Source: Poseidonocella sp. HB161398 (GTDB lineage: Bacteria; Pseudomonadota; Alphaproteobacteria; Rhodobacterales; Rhodobacteraceae). From it: 64,000 nucleotides of DNA. The stretch lies in assembly GCF_005870025.1 (NCBI RefSeq), contig NZ_VATA01000006.1:124001-188000 (forward strand), read 5' to 3'. Below the pieces are notes generated by a model. It did no database searches. It had not been told where the DNA came from and saw only the letters and a program-made list of their open reading frames with translations. A program made the position numbers and the translations under genes. This document shows, one piece after another, positions 62,822 to 64,000 of this stretch. Numbering within the stretch: the stretch's first letter is position 1; the number at the start of each line of letters is the position of its first letter.

Positions 62822-63412
62822 ATGTCCGTCCCCTCCGACATCGCCTTCACCCCGGCCGTCAAGGCGCAGCAGGCGGCGCGGGGATCGCGGGACCTTTATG
62901 AAGGCGCGCTGGCGCGGCGGCCCTGGCCCGAGGCGGTGCCCGCGGATCTCGCGGCTTTCGTCGCTGCGCAGGCCAGCGTCTTCCTCGGCACGGCCAGCGC
63001 CGGGGGACAGCCCTATATCCAGCATCGCGGCGGCCCGCCGGGCTTTCTGAAGGTGCTGGAGCCGCGGCTCCTCGGTTTCGCCGATCTGGAGGGCAACCGC
63101 CAGTATGTCACGCTGGGCAACCTCTCGGAGAACCCGCGCGCCTTCCTGTTCCTGATCGACTATGCCGGGCGGCGGCGCATCAAGATCTGGGGCAGCGCCC
63201 GGGTGGTCGAGGACGATCCGGCGCTGATGGCGCGGCTGGGGCAGGATGGCGGCACCCGCGCGATCCTCTTCGAGATCGGCACCTGGGACGCCAATTGCCC
63301 CAAGCACATCCCGCAGCGCTTCGAGGCGGCCGATGTCGCCCGCGCGCTGGCCGCCCGCGACGCGCGGATCGCCGAGCTGGAGGCGGAGCTGGCCGGGCTG
63401 GCAGGAGGCTGA
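62822..63412 (+). CDS. Pyridoxamine-phosphate-oxidase-like flavin-binding protein
   Basis: A 196-aa split-barrel protein of the PNPOx-like family. It has SVFLGTASAGGQPYIQHRGG near residue 60 and ENPRAFLFLIDYAGRRRIKI, and ends in a short coiled coil. Members bind FMN, F420 or heme. Encoded 2 bp after the DUF1348 gene, so the two are translated together. Role unknown, perhaps with the AhpD-like protein in redox defence. Confidence 0.87.
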   Translation: MSVPSDIAFTPAVKAQQAARGSRDLYEGALARRPWPEAVPADLAAFVAAQASVFLGTASAGGQPYIQHRGGPPGFLKVLEPRLLGFADLEGNRQYVTLGNLSENPRAFLFLIDYAGRRRIKIWGSARVVEDDPALMARLGQDGGTRAILFEIGTWDANCPKHIPQRFEAADVARALAARDARIAELEAELAGLAGG

Positions 63413-63597
63413 TCCGGCGGCTGATCCGGCGGCGGGGCCTGCTGCGCCCTGCTGCCGCAGGGGCGCATTCCGCAAGGTCGTCCCGGGCCCGCCCCCCTCC
63501 CGCGCGGGGCCGGGCGCTCCTATCTGAACGCTCACCGGGCCGGATGTCCCTCCGCCCGGGACGGCACAGAGCCGAGGACAGAACAGAGGAGCCATAG

Positions 63598-64000
63598 ATG
63601 GACACCAGCGACCGCCAGGCAATCAGCGGACTTTTCGACAAGCTTGCCGAGGTGGAGCGCCAGGCGCCCGCCCGCGATGCCGAGGCCGAGCGCTTCATCG
63701 GCGACGCGATCACCCGCCAGCCGGGCGCGCCCTACTACATGGCGCAGACAGTGGTGGTGCAGGAGCATGCGCTGAACGCCGCCCAGGCGCAGATCGCGCA
63801 GCTCGAGGCCGAGCTGGCCGAGGCGCGCCAGGGGCCGCAGGGCGGCGGCGGGTTCCTCTCGGGGCTCTTCGGCGGCGGGGCCGCGCCGCGCCGGGCCGCG
63901 CCCGCGCGCCAGCCGATGCCGCAGGGCGCCCCCGGCGGCTTCCTCTCGGGCGCCGCGCAGACCGCGATGGGCGTGGCGGGCGGGATGCTGATCGCCAATG
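63598..64000 (+). CDS. DUF2076 domain protein, truncated by the window end
   Basis: The first 134 residues of a DUF2076 protein. It begins MDTSDRQAISGLFDKLAEVE, with AERFIGDAITRQPGAPYYMA and TVVVQEHALNAAQAQIAQLE, the usual N-terminal pattern, followed by a glycine-rich linker (GGGFLSGLFGGG). The family is described as periplasmic ligand-binding sensor-like, but its function is not known. The start at ATG 63598 is that of the family. Confidence 0.9.
   Translation, partial: MDTSDRQAISGLFDKLAEVERQAPARDAEAERFIGDAITRQPGAPYYMAQTVVVQEHALNAAQAQIAQLEAELAEARQGPQGGGGFLSGLFGGGAAPRRAAPARQPMPQGAPGGFLSGAAQTAMGVAGGMLIAN

Overview
The window is GC-rich (roughly 70%), almost fully coding, and its gene content (second RpoN, C-P lyase operon, TRAP transporters, soluble diiron monooxygenase, DUF2076 and DUF559 genes) points to an alphaproteobacterium, most likely of the Rhodobacteraceae/Paracoccaceae. 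That placement is an inference from gene content and codon use, not from a marker gene. No rRNA, tRNA or CRISPR array was seen.

Region 1 (1-17.0 kb) is a gaseous-alkane/ketone oxidation island. After the tail of a WD40-like gene come a 59-aa unknown protein and a divergent sigma-54 (RpoN) paralogue. A 470-bp control region follows, with three GCTGTAAC repeats and a -24/-12 promoter. It precedes a group-5 soluble diiron monooxygenase operon: hydroxylase large subunit, reductase, hydroxylase small subunit, coupling protein, amidohydrolase, DUF59 protein, GroEL-like chaperonin, zinc alcohol dehydrogenase, ribbon-helix-helix protein, glyoxalase, Tat-exported small subunit and GMC oxidoreductase. 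A convergent sigma-54 activator of the AcoR/MimR type, with a 158-aa unknown gene upstream, closes the island. The island therefore carries its own sigma factor, promoter, likely enhancer sites and activator. The enzymes fit propane to 2-propanol to acetone to acetol to methylglyoxal.

Region 2 (17.2-26.7 kb) holds a class III aminotransferase with glycerate 2-kinase, a periplasmic YtcJ-like amidohydrolase, an RpiR regulator divergent from a small membrane-protein pair, and a DedA-PAP2-LssY_C fusion.

Region 3 (26.7-33.4 kb) is an RTX toxin locus. A 1701-aa protein contains a HlyA-like pore region, both GK acylation motifs and HlyA-like sequence around them. It has only a short glycine-rich array and ends in six FG-GAP/VCBS repeats. 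The next gene is a HlyC-type acyltransferase with His23 and Asp92 at the same numbers as in HlyC. No type I secretion genes are in the window.

Region 4 (33.4-52 kb) is for phosphonate use. phnGHI-(DUF559 cassette)-phnJKLNM runs leftward from a divergent phnF, and phnCDEE plus a hexapeptide acyltransferase lie beyond it. An IS481-family element sits exactly in the CTAG shared by the stop codons of phnF and the acyltransferase. Further right is a five-gene ABC transporter operon ending in a PHP-family metallohydrolase.

Region 5 (52-64 kb) is mixed: dienelactone hydrolase, a double-ABM-domain secreted protein, a LysR pseudogene, an RpiR regulator with palindromic operators in front of itself and of a TRAP transporter, a racemase-like protein lacking its second cysteine, a GFA protein, a LysR/AhpD divergent pair, DUF1348 and PNPOx-like proteins, and a DUF2076 gene cut by the window end.
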